A stretch of 64,000 nucleotides of DNA, from positions 558,001 to 622,000 of the forward strand of contig JBCAMK010000009.1 of the NCBI GenBank assembly GCA_038503065.1, written 5' to 3'. The notes beneath the pieces were generated by a model, which was not told the DNA's origin, made no database searches, and saw only the letters and a program-made list of their open reading frames with translations. Positions 36,274 to 47,446 of this stretch are shown in pieces. The translations under genes and the position numbers were made by a program. This DNA comes from Paragyromitra xinjiangensis (lineage: Eukaryota > Ascomycota > Pezizomycetes > Pezizales > Discinaceae). The stretch's first letter is position 1, and the number at the start of each line of letters is the position of its first letter.

Positions 36274-38759
36274 ATGTCTTCATCGGTATTTTTCAAGTTT
36301 AAGTCGCAGCAGGAGATGTCGCGCGTTACTTTCGACGGGACCGGAATTTCAGTTTTTGAACTTAAAAGACAAATCATTACTATTAACCGGCTAGGCGATG
36401 GGACGGACTTTGATTTGGCGATTAACCACCAAGAAACAGGCGAGGGTGCGTAGTTTCAGTATATGGAAATAATTCAATTGAATATTTTGCTTGCACAGAT
36501 TTGCTAATTGCTATTTGTTGTCTAGAATATGATGATGATACTACAATCATCCCACGTTCAACTCCAATTATTGCGCGCCGTCTGCCCCCGAGTAAGCCCG
36601 GACGTGGTACTGCACAGCGATATGTTAGTGGAAAAATGCCCATGAACGCACTTCCTAACGCTGGTCGTCGGGAAAAGAATTTTGGGAATGCGCCAGCTGC
36701 TGTGAAAAAAGCTGAACCTGCTGCGAGTAATGGGGGTGGTAGTTTCCCTGGACTAAGTAGTGGTGGGGGCACTGGGGATTCTGAGGAGGATAAAATCGCT
36801 GCGATGTTTCAGGCTTCGAGCGAGCAGTGGAATAAAACTCAGGAACAGATGGCCAAGTGCGTATATAGCTTGAATATGATGGGATTTTATAATTTCGCCA
36901 TGCTTTTGGTTACTGACGTGTTGTAATTTTACCCTACAGTGCTACCCCCATTCATCGTGGAGGTGGAGGCCCTGGTTTTAAGAAGAATAATGCACCAGCT
37001 CCTGCTCATCCACCGCCAAATGGATATATTTGTTATCGTTGTGGTGAGAAAGGTAGTAGTTGAGCCTTGATCGATAGTTTCTGAAGTTGTGACACTAATG
37101 GAATGAAATATAGGTCACTGGATTCAGCAATGCCCGACTAACGCTGACCCGAACTTTGACGGTCGTCCTCGCGTTAAGCGTACCACTGGTATTCCGCGAA
37201 GCTTTCTCAAAACCGTTGAGAAACCTCTTCCGCCATCCGCCGATGACGACAGCACAAACCCCCATTCTAATCCCACTTCGGTTATGGTAAACGCTGATGG
37301 AGAGTATGTTGTTGCTCAGCCAGATCAAGCATCGTGGGAGTCTTATCAGAAGAAGGCTGCGACGACTACGAAGGCTTCTGTTCCGGTTGGAAACAAAGAG
37401 TTGCAGGACAGGGGGATTGAGTGTCTAATGTGCCATAAACTCTTACGTGATGCTTCCAAAACTCCGTGTTGTGGAAAAGTGTATTGCGAGGAATGTATTC
37501 AGTCTGCTTTGTTGGAATCGGATTTTGTCTGTCCGAATTGTGAAGCAAAGGATATTCTCTTGGATTCGTTGGTGGTTGACACTGAGTCGAGAAGCAAAGT
37601 TGAGGAACATTTGAAGGAGAAGGAAGTGAAGGATAGGCAAAAATCAATGAGTCCTTCTGTAACCCCCGGACTTGCTGCAAAAGCTCGAGATGGTCCGAGC
37701 CTGACTACGAATGGGAAAAGCCCTTTGTCTTCTGCTGTCTCGTCTGTCAGTTCTTCTTCTGTTTCGAGGAAAAGACCTGCTGAGGATGACCTTGGGCCCC
37801 AAGTTCCGCGTGGACCTGCTGCCATGAGAAACACTCCCCAGTACCAACCGCCACCTGTACCACCGCCGCAACAACACCAGCCTATTCCTAATAGTGTATA
37901 TAGTGGCAATGGGCCAATGTTTAACTTGCAACAACAACAACAACAACAGCCGCCGCCGCAACCGCAACCGCAGCCGCAGCCGCAGCCACAACAACAACCG
38001 TTCCATCAACAGTTCCCTCAACAACAGCACCAACATCCAACACCGCCCCCTCAACAGCATCAGCAACAACATCAACAACAATACAACCATGGATATAACC
38101 AGTACCAGCCCGATATGAGCGGCATGGATGCGATGAATGGCGGGATGAATGGTATGGATGGTAACTATTATCACCATGGTACTGGCGGTCCATATATGCC
38201 TAACGGCCCCGGCTCGAACGGTATGATGGGTATCAACGGAATGAACGGGATGAACGGGATGAACGGGATAAATGGTATGAACGGTATGAACGGTATTAAC
38301 GGTATGAATGGTATGAACGGGATGGGTGGCGGCATGAATGGTATGGGTGGAGGTGCTATGGGAATGCCAATGAATGGAATGAATAGCATGGGAAATGGCT
38401 ATATGAATCCCGGAATGAACCAAATGGGTAACCGTGGGATGGGTATGGGCATGGGTCCTAATATGGGCATGAATGGGATGGGTAGACCAATGGGTCCGGG
38501 TGGAGGGCCTCGACCGATGGGTCCGAACGGGAACAGTCAGGTCATGAATCCGTTCATGATTCAGCAGTATCAACAGCAGCAGCAGGAGGCGGCGCGGGTA
38601 GCGAAATTTGGGTATTTCCCAAACCAACAAAAGACAGTGTTTAGCGAGCCCTTTCCGAGTGAGGAAGATAGTCCATATATGAGGAAACCTGTAAATCCTC
38701 ACCGACATCAAAGGCCAAAAAGAATCAGACCGAGTGACTTTAAGGCATTAGGGGAGTAA
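36274..38759 (+). CDS. MPE1: Cleavage/polyadenylation factor subunit Mpe1 (RBBP6 family)
   Basis: Four exons: 36274-36445, 36526-36856, 36940-37052 and 37114-38759, giving 753 residues. The N-terminal DWNN ubiquitin-like domain (residues 1 to about 78, VFFKFKSQQEMSRVTFDG) is followed by a CCHC zinc knuckle (CYRCGEKGHWIQQC, about 198-213) and a RING/U-box-like domain (CLMCHKLLRDASKTPCCGKVYCEEC to CPNC, about 308-347). This order defines Mpe1/RBBP6. It is an essential subunit of the cleavage and polyadenylation factor, acting in pre-mRNA 3'-end processing with putative ubiquitin-ligase activity. The C-terminal half is low complexity: Gln/Pro-rich from about 440 to 540, then a Gly-Met-Asn stretch to about 670. 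A basic end (RHQRPKRIRPSDF) closes the protein. Confidence 0.95.
38217..38500 (+). repeat. Coding tandem repeat, Gly-Met-Asn units in MPE1
   Basis: Repeated 9-base units encode GMN (for example ATGAACGGG or ATGAATGGT), about 20 in a row with interruptions. The protein tract reads (G-M/I-N)n, then GMGG and GMGMGMG. Synonymous third-base changes between units show the tract is not freshly expanded. Confidence 0.85.
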
Positions 38760-40296
38760 TTTTTTGCTTCATTTCCTTTCTTCTATTAGCATCTTCTATT
38801 ATGCATTGTTTTGTCGTTTTTTATCATTCTCTTGTGGACTTGGGGGTTATATTTTCTATACTTGTTACTTATTTTTTTCGACTTTGGGACGTTTTTCGTC
38901 TCTGTGCATAGACTAGAGGATACGTACCACCCTCACAAAGGAAAAAAAACATCTTTTTCAGTGTTGCAATGGGTAGTTTTGTTTTTAACTCCTTCTCGTA
39001 CCCCTTTTCTCCACTATATTTAAATTTTATTTCTTCTCCCTACCTAAACATATTGTTATTTCTAAAGGGTTTGATTGAGATGTGTGCAGTCCCCGTTGTT
39101 GGCAAGCTGTACGAATGAAATCGATTTTGAAGAGGGTTTATGGAAGTGAAATGGTGGTGGTGGACGGAGTATTGGCGCGAGAATATTGTCTTGTTTCCTT
39201 TTAGGTTTCTGTAACTGCTTGGTTAGTAGTGCCTTGTTAAGTTAGTTATCTTTACTTTAGGGCTTGGAATAAATTTTACTTTCCCTAGGTTGGCCATACG
39301 GCCTAAAGATTGTTGGCGTGCCAGATAACCCAAAACTTGCAGTATGTAGTCACGTATCCCTTCGTCTGTATTCAAGGTAGGGGCTAAATGGGAGGGTAAC
39401 CATAAATTGAAGTATGGTCGCCCACTAAAACAAATGAGGTGTTTGTCACTCGGTCTGTCATTGTTGGTGCCCAAACCTCCACTCCTTCAGGATTAGGCCT
39501 TGCACATCATCACACTGGTTCCGCTCTAAAGCAGTGAAAACCGAGCACCAATGATGGGATAGAATTCAATGTTACTGGCTAGCTTACTTAAATCATTCTC
39601 TACTACGAGCAAAAACTTTCTCTCTATATAGGGTATAGCCCCCTTACTAGCGGAATCTCGAATCCACGTACTTTTCTCCTCACTAGTCCTCTCACTAGTT
39701 GACTCAAGGGAGTGCTAGATGGGGGCTGGAAGCGGAGGGCAAATGGGTCTGGATAGAGGGTAAATTGTGGGCACCGAATGGGGGGCGATAAGTACATGTA
39801 GGTTTAATTGCCAACAGGACCTGGTATTGCACTGTGGTTAAGCCACAAACCCACATGCTCGAGCGCCTGGGTTCTAAATAAGCGACCGCTTCCAGGGATA
39901 GCTAAAGACCTAAACAATCATCAATTTGTCGGGGAAAGGACTGACGAAACTAAGAGAGTGAGACTACTACTCGCTGGCCAGTCTCTTCAAATATCTATCT
40001 TGAGCCTGATTAACTTGGGATCTTGGGTTACAAACCCTCAATATGCATTGTTATCCTTGGTCGCCTATGAAGCGGTGTGGGACACGGAGCAGCAACCCGT
40101 TCAGTATATGGAGACAAGAGTGTTAATAGCAAATCACCTATTTATGAAAACTTAGAAAAGAAAGAAAAGTAAAAAATGGCTTTAAGCTCTTTGACCGTTG
40201 TTAAGTTCCGAGGAGCAAAAAACGGATACATTGCGGCACATAATGAGAATTGATCGAGAATATGAATAAAGAGAACGAAGAGGTAAGATTTTGAGA
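38760..40296. other. Intergenic between MPE1 and the F-box gene (tail to tail)
   Basis: T-rich MPE1 3' flank, then sequence with no supported gene. One TACATGTA at 39793-39800. A 116-codon open frame at 39808-40155 lacks any recognisable motif and was not accepted. Confidence 0.4.
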
Positions 40297-42454
40297 TTAA
40301 GAAGAGGTCAATTTATTTAGGGGTTCATGGCACGGTGGATATACTTGGGCCACGGGAGGGTCCACAGGTTTTTTCTTCCCTTTGTTGTAATACCTCGCAG
40401 CTAGAAGAAGAGGTGAAAGTACCACCAATATAGGCGCCATCACACCCACATACAACACCATACTTACACTAAAATAGATCGTACTATCTATGTAATACTT
40501 CACCCGATGCATCCTTCTGTCCCGCCACTCCTCGAATCTCTGAAATTTCCAGATCACAAGGTGGTGTGGTAAGACCAGGATCAAAGCTTTTTCGTCTCCA
40601 AGAAGTATACCGGTCTCACCCCACTGTTGGCGATTCTGAACCCAAAGATCTGTACGAGTTACAGAACTGCCCTCGCTGTCTGCCACAACACAATCGGGAG
40701 GGGGCCATGTCTTAGCAGGAGGGGTCCAACAGTAGTACCTCATTTTGCCGGCTTCGGAACCGTCAAGATCATCTAAACTGGTTGTGCTAGAGTCTAATTT
40801 CTCCGTTCCTACGTGACACCTTGAGATTCTGAGGCATTGCCATTGTACGGTTTTTTTGTTATAATCATTGTCTTCGAATGCCGAAAAACTAAGATCTTGT
40901 CTTGGGAAAGTGACACGATGTTGGAAGGGCTGATTGAACGAGCTAGTATATGATCCAGTTATACACTCGTCTTCATCCCCTCTTATAGGGGGGATTTGCA
41001 TCCAGCGATATTGGTGGGGAGTGTTGGTGTTGGAACTCTGATCGGCAGGCACTGGGTGGTGCTCCTTGTGGGTCGTGTTTCGAACTTGATATTGGATATC
41101 TTTAGCGAAGTCTTGAGAGTTCTGTACATGATATATCGTCTGGGACTGATGAGCCCGATCTCGGCTTTCGAGTGAGCTTGTTGAATATCGTTTGCAGAGA
41201 GAGCCAGTGGTAAGTGAGAACGCGAGGGTTTCCACATTACCATTCGATGTTAGGATCACTAGGCAGCGCCCGTTGTCGCTGATCTCAATGGTGTTGACGG
41301 TAGGAAACGAAAGATGCTATGGAAGTTGCAGGATAATGAGCAAACGACGATTTGTAAGCTTATATAAATAAGGGGCAACCGTACAGTGTGCTCGCTCAAG
41401 TGGATGGTACGAATGACTTTCATTGCTGTGACATCTTTTATGTCCCCCACAAGGACCTCGAGACCTCTTAAAACTAAGGCATACTCACTTGAGCAATAAA
41501 GCTCAAATGGTACCGTCAAATCCTGAAGACTTGATAAATTGAGGTCGCCTCTTTTAAGCGGTTCCCCTAGCTGGACTGCATGTAATCTGTGGACGAAAAT
41601 TTTTATTAGCCCACAGTTAGGCGAATTGGTACAGACATACTCGAGGGGGTTGGAGACAGGGTAAGGCGTAAATAAATCACCTTGGTATAAAATGGCATGA
41701 GGAAGTGTACAAACCTTAAGCCTGTACTTTTACCCGCCGCCTCCTCAGACTTCATCATATAGACCAATATCCCACCGCCAAGCGCGTAAATCGGTATCCC
41801 TAGGAACGTATTTGTTGGTTTGATAGTTTGCCTTTTTGATGCCGGTTTTGTTTTATTAAAGTCCACAAAGGTGAACGCATCATTGGCCCACCAAACAAGA
41901 AACCCATCGCGATAGACCACTCCCCTAGGGCTAGCTATACAGTTGAGGCCTTTTGCTTTACTAAATATGAAATTTCGAAGTCTGCTATCGGTAAAGGCAG
42001 TTTTCTCAAACACTTCGCGAGAGATTTCTAAAGGAATAGAGAACGAAGCAGTGAAGAGGGCGGAATGGTAAATTGAGTCTTGGCTTAAAATTTCATTCCA
42101 TCGTTTGCAGACCTGATATCGCATTATCAGAGGCGCCCTTATAAGTGACGATAGCAGTATTGAGACAGCTTACCCTTCGCATACTGACTATCTGGGCTGG
42201 ACTATAGACAGCTATATAACCAAGAACTTCGATCTGAATGTCCTGAGGTAGTGATCCAAAAATATCACATAGCTTTGCCGGTTAGTTTTAGATATAAATC
42301 AAGGTTAGAGTACTATACGGACCGCCGAACTGGTAGGCAGAGTGCTTGGGGCTTGGTTGTCACACAGCCTCAGAAAATTATGGCGTAATCTGTTGTGGTG
42401 CCCAAAATATTTGAATTCATGGGGAGTTTTAAATTCGTCTCTCGATCGTCTCAT
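40297..42454 (-). CDS. F-box protein with C-terminal membrane helix
   Basis: Five proposed exons: 42454-42323, 42272-42174, 42112-41715, 41586-41385 and 41316-40297, giving 616 residues. Exon 2 plus the start of exon 3 encode a clear F-box (LPQDIQIEVLGYIAVYSPAQIVSMRRVCKRWNEIL), the Skp1-binding motif of SCF ubiquitin ligases. The middle has alternating beta-like segments (GVVYRDGFLVWWAND, EYALVLRGLEVLVGD, NGRCLVILTSNGNVETLAF), possibly a propeller. A hydrophobic helix (FSVSMVLYVGVMAPILVVLS, about 565-590) sits near the C-terminus, followed by a basic tail. An F-box with a membrane anchor is uncommon. Exon 1 is the least certain: its donor GTCCGT is unusual, although frames and phases agree. 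The four downstream exons are well supported. Confidence 0.75.
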
Positions 42455-43573
42455 TGTGTGAAAGGGTTGAACTAGAGGTCACAACCCGTAGTTATGTGGT
42501 CGACTTGAAAGATTCTGGAGCAATAGGTGGGCAGGACCTGGCCTTATACAGAGCTTGGGCTTTTGCTGCTCGTGGATCGCCCCTTGGCACAATGATCACT
42601 AGGTTATCTAAGAGCCAACCGTGACCTTTGGGCATATGTGCCGAAAACTTGTTGATGTTGGCGTTGAACAGAAGACGTGAGGCACAAGTTTCAGATGTTG
42701 TGCAGCATCGGCCCTGTAGGAGATAAAAGCCTACTTGCTCCAGAGTCGCGTTCCATTAGGATCAGGCTATCAGATACTGTCCCATGCGGGGCTGTGCGTT
42801 TTTTCGTTTCTCGTTTTCCAGGCAATGTCCGATCCATGTTTGCAGCCGCCTCTGCCGTAGGACTCAATTCATAGGAGAGCCTCGGGGATGCCTTGTGGCA
42901 GAGGCTTCTGCCTACTGGAGAATTGGTCGCATGCATAAAAGCTGTCACTAAACTCGATATCGCTTCATGATGGGCTGTGGGACCATCCGACGAGGCTGAG
43001 ATGGGCAAGTTTTCAGCCCTGCTGTGATGCGTGTTTATCCGTTCACCTCTCCTGATGTCGCACAGACTGGCATTAGCGCTGCATCATTCTCACTTCGCAT
43101 ATTCCTGCCAATAAACAAGCTTTCCCCAACTAAAAAAAAATCTATTTTTGTGCTTCCTGGAGGGGTTTGACGGCAAATTCCGGGGCCCAAGCATGTTCTC
43201 GTGTAGGTAGATCATGGTGTATCACATTGCTTCTCTAGCCCTCCAAGAATTATCACTATGCTAAGCAAGCTCCCCAGGGAGATTTTCTGAGTTGCAAAGA
43301 AATCCTCGTGTGACAATTTCATGCTAAGGACTTCTTTATGGACAGTTGTTCATGTGGCTGCAACAATCTAGCTTCAAGTGGGAATAAATCTTAGACTATT
43401 AGGTCCTGCACTTGGCTCAAGCACTGTACGCTCATTAGATTAGTTATATATCAAGGAGCTTCTAGGTTATGAAGTCATAAGTAATCTATTATTTATCAGC
43501 TTGTATCAAGTGATTACTCACGAGCCTGCCCTCTGTTCATAAATCATCCCATGAATGGTTTAACAAGTCGTAT
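42455..43573. other. Intergenic upstream of the F-box gene
   Basis: No gene or repeat was recognised. Confidence 0.4.
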
Positions 43574-43743
43574 TACCGTATTAACTCGAGCGAGGGAACC
43601 TCATGCTAAGACGTTGGAATTGCTTCTACAGGCAAAGCGTCAATTAAAAGGGCCAAAGCACAGCGAAGATTTCTCGCCGCCTTACCAATAGAGGCAATCC
43701 CAACGTCTTAGCGCGAGGTCCCCTCTCTCGAGTTAATACGGTA
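43574..43743. mobile_element. 166-bp foldback element (MITE) with TA target duplication
   Basis: The arms 43574-43626 and 43691-43743 are reverse complements at 47 of 53 positions. Read inward, both ends start TA then CCGTATTAACTCGAG. If the outer TA pairs are target duplications, the element is 43576-43741, 166 bases, with a 64-base centre. A TA duplication and short foldback shape fit a Tc1/mariner-type MITE. No coding capacity. The superfamily is inference. Confidence 0.75.
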
Positions 43744-44318
43744 GGAGGTAGGGCTGCTATCAATTGATAATTATAACTGAATATACATTTATTATAGAAA
43801 CATTTAGTTGCTGAAGCGTAAACTCCTAAACTCCTACTAATAAACCTAGCCCTAGGCTACCACTTGTCATGGTTAGAAGTTGTCTAGACTGCGCTTTGGT
43901 CGGTATCAGATCTTGCATCTCGACATGGCGGTAATATATCGTCTTGTATCACGTTGTCTAAGCTAGAAGTTAATCGTGTGTCTAGTGCCATACTAGGGTA
44001 CGAGACGAGCTAGATGTTTACCCTTCTGCTATCTCTAATTCGCGGACTATATATAGAAAGTCTTACCTCCTGATTTTAGGAGGGAAGGGTAGTGAGGACC
44101 AAAGATGAGGATACGCTCATTGAGTAACCCCGAAGCAGTAGAACTACCAGTGATTTTTGTTCTGCGATGCTAGGAGAAACTTTTAGGTGTGTACTAAATC
44201 AGATTTTATAGGAGTTTGAAGCTATAGTAACACTAGGTAGTGGAGCAGTTCCACAACCTGATCTAAGGTACCCTGTAGCTCAATGTTTACCACAAAATGA
44301 GCCTAGGGTATATACGAG
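43744..44318. other. Intergenic between foldback element and tRNA
   Basis: AT-rich, with no gene or repeat recognised. Confidence 0.4.
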
Positions 44319-44401
44319 CCCTCTGTGGTGTAGTTGGTATCACACCCGGCTGTAATTGCTTGCTTACCGGTTGGTCACCAGTTCGACTCTGGTCGGAGGG
44401 A
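44319..44401 (+). tRNA. tRNA-Tyr (GTA) with a 10-base intron
   Basis: Folds as a standard cloverleaf: acceptor stem CCCTCTG/CGGAGGG, D arm GTG/CAC, anticodon stem CCGG/CCGG with a C.T mismatch at the top pair, T stem ACCAG/CTGGT with loop TTCGACT, and discriminator A (44401). The anticodon loop is 17 bases; removing the 10 bases after CTGTAA (one base 3' of the anticodon, the canonical tRNA intron position) leaves anticodon GTA. Fungal tRNA-Tyr genes carry introns there, and the C1-G72 pair with A73 is the eukaryotic tyrosine identity set. Mature length is 73 bases before CCA addition. A GT pair in the acceptor stem is tolerated. The gene appears functional. Confidence 0.85.
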
Positions 44402-44932
44402 CATACATTTTACACTCCTAATGACACATCGGAATCCCTGCGAGTGGTAGCGTAGACGAACAGGGTAGGTACTTCAATTACTAATCGCATTCGCTTTCAA
44501 GGCAAGGTAGACTTCTGCCAAGCAGCAAGATTATTTTCGGTCACTTTATTTGATGTACGTAGTGTTTGTTCTATTCGTCGGCGCGGGTTCCGGAGTTTAA
44601 ACAAGGGGAAAGGATGTCATGATTACTTTCACTTTCACTTCCGCTTTTATAGCGGCCTCATCTCTCAATTCCATCTAAACCCAATAATTCCACTGTGAGA
44701 AAACACCGAACGTTTCATACTATATGCGATGCAGATGTGAAGGCTACACTTTTGCCTTAGAAGAGTAGAGCAAAAGAATACAGATAGACGAGAGGGGAAG
44801 AAAAGAAAACAAAGGAAACCGGGGAAATAGCCGTAGTTAGGTTGCTATGTTCCATTCCATTTCATTATATGTAGGGGTTTGTTAAACTTGCACACAACAA
44901 AGATCAATCTGTTTTTTTGTTTCGTTTTTAGT
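44402..44932. other. Intergenic between tRNA-Tyr and YRB1 3' end
   Basis: No gene was seen. A purine-rich stretch (GAAAAGAAAAC type, about 44765-44830) lies within the probable YRB1 3' flank. Confidence 0.45.
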
Positions 44933-46107
44933 CTATTCGTCCTTGGCGATGAGAGCTTCATTCTCCTGTTGAGCTTTGATAAAAGCTTCTTTGAAGAGGT
45001 TGGCATCTGTGAGAAAGTGGGTTAGTATTTGTTTGTTTATGAAGGAAGACAGTAGGGGAAAGAGACAGGCTCTGGGAGGCGGTTAGAAGGTAAACTCACT
45101 TTCAGAGTTGGCGAAACGAATGGCAAGAGTCTGGGCCTCTGGTTCGCCTTCGCTGACATCCGCTGAGGTGTTCCATACCCAACTCCTGTCGCTACCAACG
45201 TTCGGGGAGAGCTTCATATCGGGGACGACTATTGGAGAGTTTGTTAAATTCTATGTATCTATTGAAGATAGAGGGGCGAACTCACTGTAGTGGTTGGCAC
45301 AGACTTTGAGAGTCTTGTCTCTTCGCATAACCAATCTGGTCTTTCCGTTCTCCTTGTGTTTGAGCAGCCTTACATCACCCGTTCCACGCTCCTTCCACTC
45401 GCGGGTGTCACGGTCGAATTTGAACAGCTTAGCGCGCCTGGGAGTTGAGTGTTAGTTTGCGTCACACGTAGGTCACACATATCCACTAATCCTGACCCTT
45501 GCGACAACCTGCGCCATCTCCTGTAGACTCTCAAGGCTTATGAATCTTGTAGTAACTGTGAGTTGAGAAACAGTGCTACTAGATAGATAAACCTTGGAAA
45601 GACGGTAACAGACAGCAAGGAAGGTAGCCAAGTGGATCGATGGGACTAGTGGAGTATATATCTAGAAGGTAGGAAGTATCAAAGTCTCACATCTTGAAAG
45701 CCTGCTCCTCAGACTCCTCGTTGGTCTTGACATCGATCTTCTCGAGAGTGACGAGGGGCTCAAAGTGCACATCTGGGGACTCAGGTGCATCTTCCTACAA
45801 AAAAAAGCACGTTGCATTAAGTCAGCATATATGTCATCCCCGCATAAACTAGTCAGGTACGGCAAATAAAAGTAAATAAAGAGGACAGACGAACCTCGCC
45901 AGCCTCCTTGTTTCCCTTGGGCTCATCCGCATCATCTTGCTCTTCCCTCTTGGGCTTCGGGGCTCCACCACCAAACATGGAAAACACATCGGCAGAGGTA
46001 GCAGACTTCTTTGGTTCCTCGGGTTTCTTCTCCTCTGTGGCGGCCGTAGGAGTTTCAACGGGTTTCTCCTCCTGCGCGGCAGGGATGGTTTCGGGAGTGG
46101 CAGTCAT
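44933..46107 (-). CDS. YRB1: Ran-binding protein 1 homologue
   Basis: Five exons: 46107-45895, 45794-45691, 45437-45286, 45228-45100 and 45006-44933, giving 223 residues. An acidic, Pro/Glu/Lys-rich N-terminus of about 75 residues includes [14 protein letters not shown]. The Ran-binding domain follows, with the characteristic [79 protein letters not shown] and LAIRFANSE. Yrb1/RanBP1 binds Ran-GTP and, with RanGAP, stimulates GTP hydrolysis in the cytoplasm, ending nuclear export and recycling importins. The second intron (45438-45690, 253 bases) is long for this genome; phases agree. It is transcribed divergently from MIC19, whose start is 628 bases away. Confidence 0.96.
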
Positions 46108-46521
46108 GGTTATGGTGGGGTTCTTTTAAGCTTTTTCTTTAATATGATGGATGGGAGTAACAGCAGATGTGAAAAAAGCGGTAGAGGTAGAGTCTTTTGC
46201 TAGAGCAGTTAAAGCACAAACACAAATAGAGGATGTGTTGATGGAAGGGGGCGAGGGTGGGTGGGAAGCGCAGCAAGAGAGGGGGAATCATGGTGGGGTT
46301 GTCAGCCAACGACGAACAAGTAGGCGGCTTGGCGAGGGCGTCACTCAGGGAACGACATCAAACTTTGGATTTACTTCAGGTCCGCCATGGTAAATTACTG
46401 GATATTAAGATAGACTGGTGGCTCATCTGTGATATAATTATGTTTTGTTTCTAAAGTAACAGAATCTCTTTTTCTGGCCTGTGCAAACGATTCTGATCCG
46501 GATGCATCCGTCAACCTCACT

Positions 46522-46531
46522 ATCACGTGAT
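46522..46531. promoter_or_regulatory. CACGTG palindrome between YRB1 and MIC19
   Basis: ATCACGTGAT, the same perfect palindrome as at 26782, sits in the 628-base divergent promoter, about 205 bases upstream of MIC19 and 415 upstream of YRB1. It fits a Cbf1/CDEI-type bHLH site; binding is inferred. Confidence 0.4.
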
Positions 46532-46735
46532 TGATTACTCATTTAAGACTTCATGGCGCAGGCACGTGTCTTGGCTCTGCAACTTGAGTGATCGCCCGTG
46601 AATCCCTAGCAGAGCGGCTCTGATGTTCCCTGCTCTGCGCAAAACACGGGCATTATCCAGACCTCGGATAATCCTAGTTTCAACGTCACTTCATTTCGCA
46701 AGAATCCATCCAATACTAGAAAAAAAACTCCAGCA

Positions 46736-47446
46736 ATGGGTTCCGGCAGCAGTAAGCCAACCGAGCACGTTTTTCACGGGTAGTTTCTCTCCAATCACTT
46801 TCGAATATGTTCATTTTGCTAACCTGGGCACCAGCGAGACGCCAGTACGTTTCTCTAACGATCTTGTCGAGTCGTTACAGTCCTCCTCCGAGGTTATACC
46901 CCCTCTGCCCTAGGGAATCGATAAAACCATGCTACTCATAATCTAACGCGGCACATACATATAGTCCGACTCGACTCGTGATAAAGCCCTCGAGCTGCAC
47001 ATCCAGTCCCGTGTCGAATCTGAGCTACAGCGTCTCCAGTCACGCGAATCACAGATCTTGAACGATCTTGAGGCGAAATTGTCAGCGGAAGATAAAAAAC
47101 ATGGAGGCGCAGAGAAGAATCCTGGAAGGGAGAAAGTGCAGAAGGAGATTGATACACTGAGGCAGAGGCTGGATGAGATACCTAAGATTGTGGGATTAGA
47201 TAAGGATGTAGAGAAAGCGAGGGAGAGTGTTATTAAGTGTTTACGGTTGAAGTATGTCGTTCCCCTTCGATGATGGGGTTGGTAGACCTTTCGGTTGCAG
47301 GGCTGATGGACTGATCATGGCGTAATAGTGACCGGACACCGTTGGATTGCTACAAAGAGGTCGACGAGTTCAAGGCTCAGACGAGGAGGCTTGAGAGGCA
47401 GTTTGTCATCAGAACGGTTGGAAGGGATTTCCCGCAAGGCCATTAG
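46736..47446 (+). CDS. MIC19: MICOS complex subunit Mic19
   Basis: Four exons: 46736-46779, 46835-46892, 46965-47251 and 47329-47446, giving 168 residues. The start MGSGSSKP is a strong N-myristoylation signal (Gly2, Ser6), as in other Mic19 proteins. Then TPVRFSNDLVESLQSS, a long coiled coil (LELHIQSRVESELQRLQSRE and DTLRQRLDEIPK), and a C-terminal CX10C pair (KCLRLNDRTPLDCYKEV), the two cysteines that form the oxidised Mic19 disulfide. Mic19 bridges Mic60 and Mic10 subcomplexes at crista junctions on the intermembrane-space side of the mitochondrial inner membrane. This matches the fungal DUF1690 form. The intron after residue 14 removes an in-frame TAG and places a GCTAAC branch site, which supports the model. 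Confidence 0.92.

Noticed and set aside
37644..38711. 355-codon frame on the minus strand rich in His, Thr and Val
   Set aside because: It is the antisense shadow of the low-complexity MPE1 coding region.
39808..40155. Possible gene or tRNA-derived SINE (GTGGTTAAG near 39833 and GGGTTCTAAA near 39869)
   Set aside because: The A-box and B-box resemblance is weak, no cloverleaf forms, and the open frame has no recognisable protein character.
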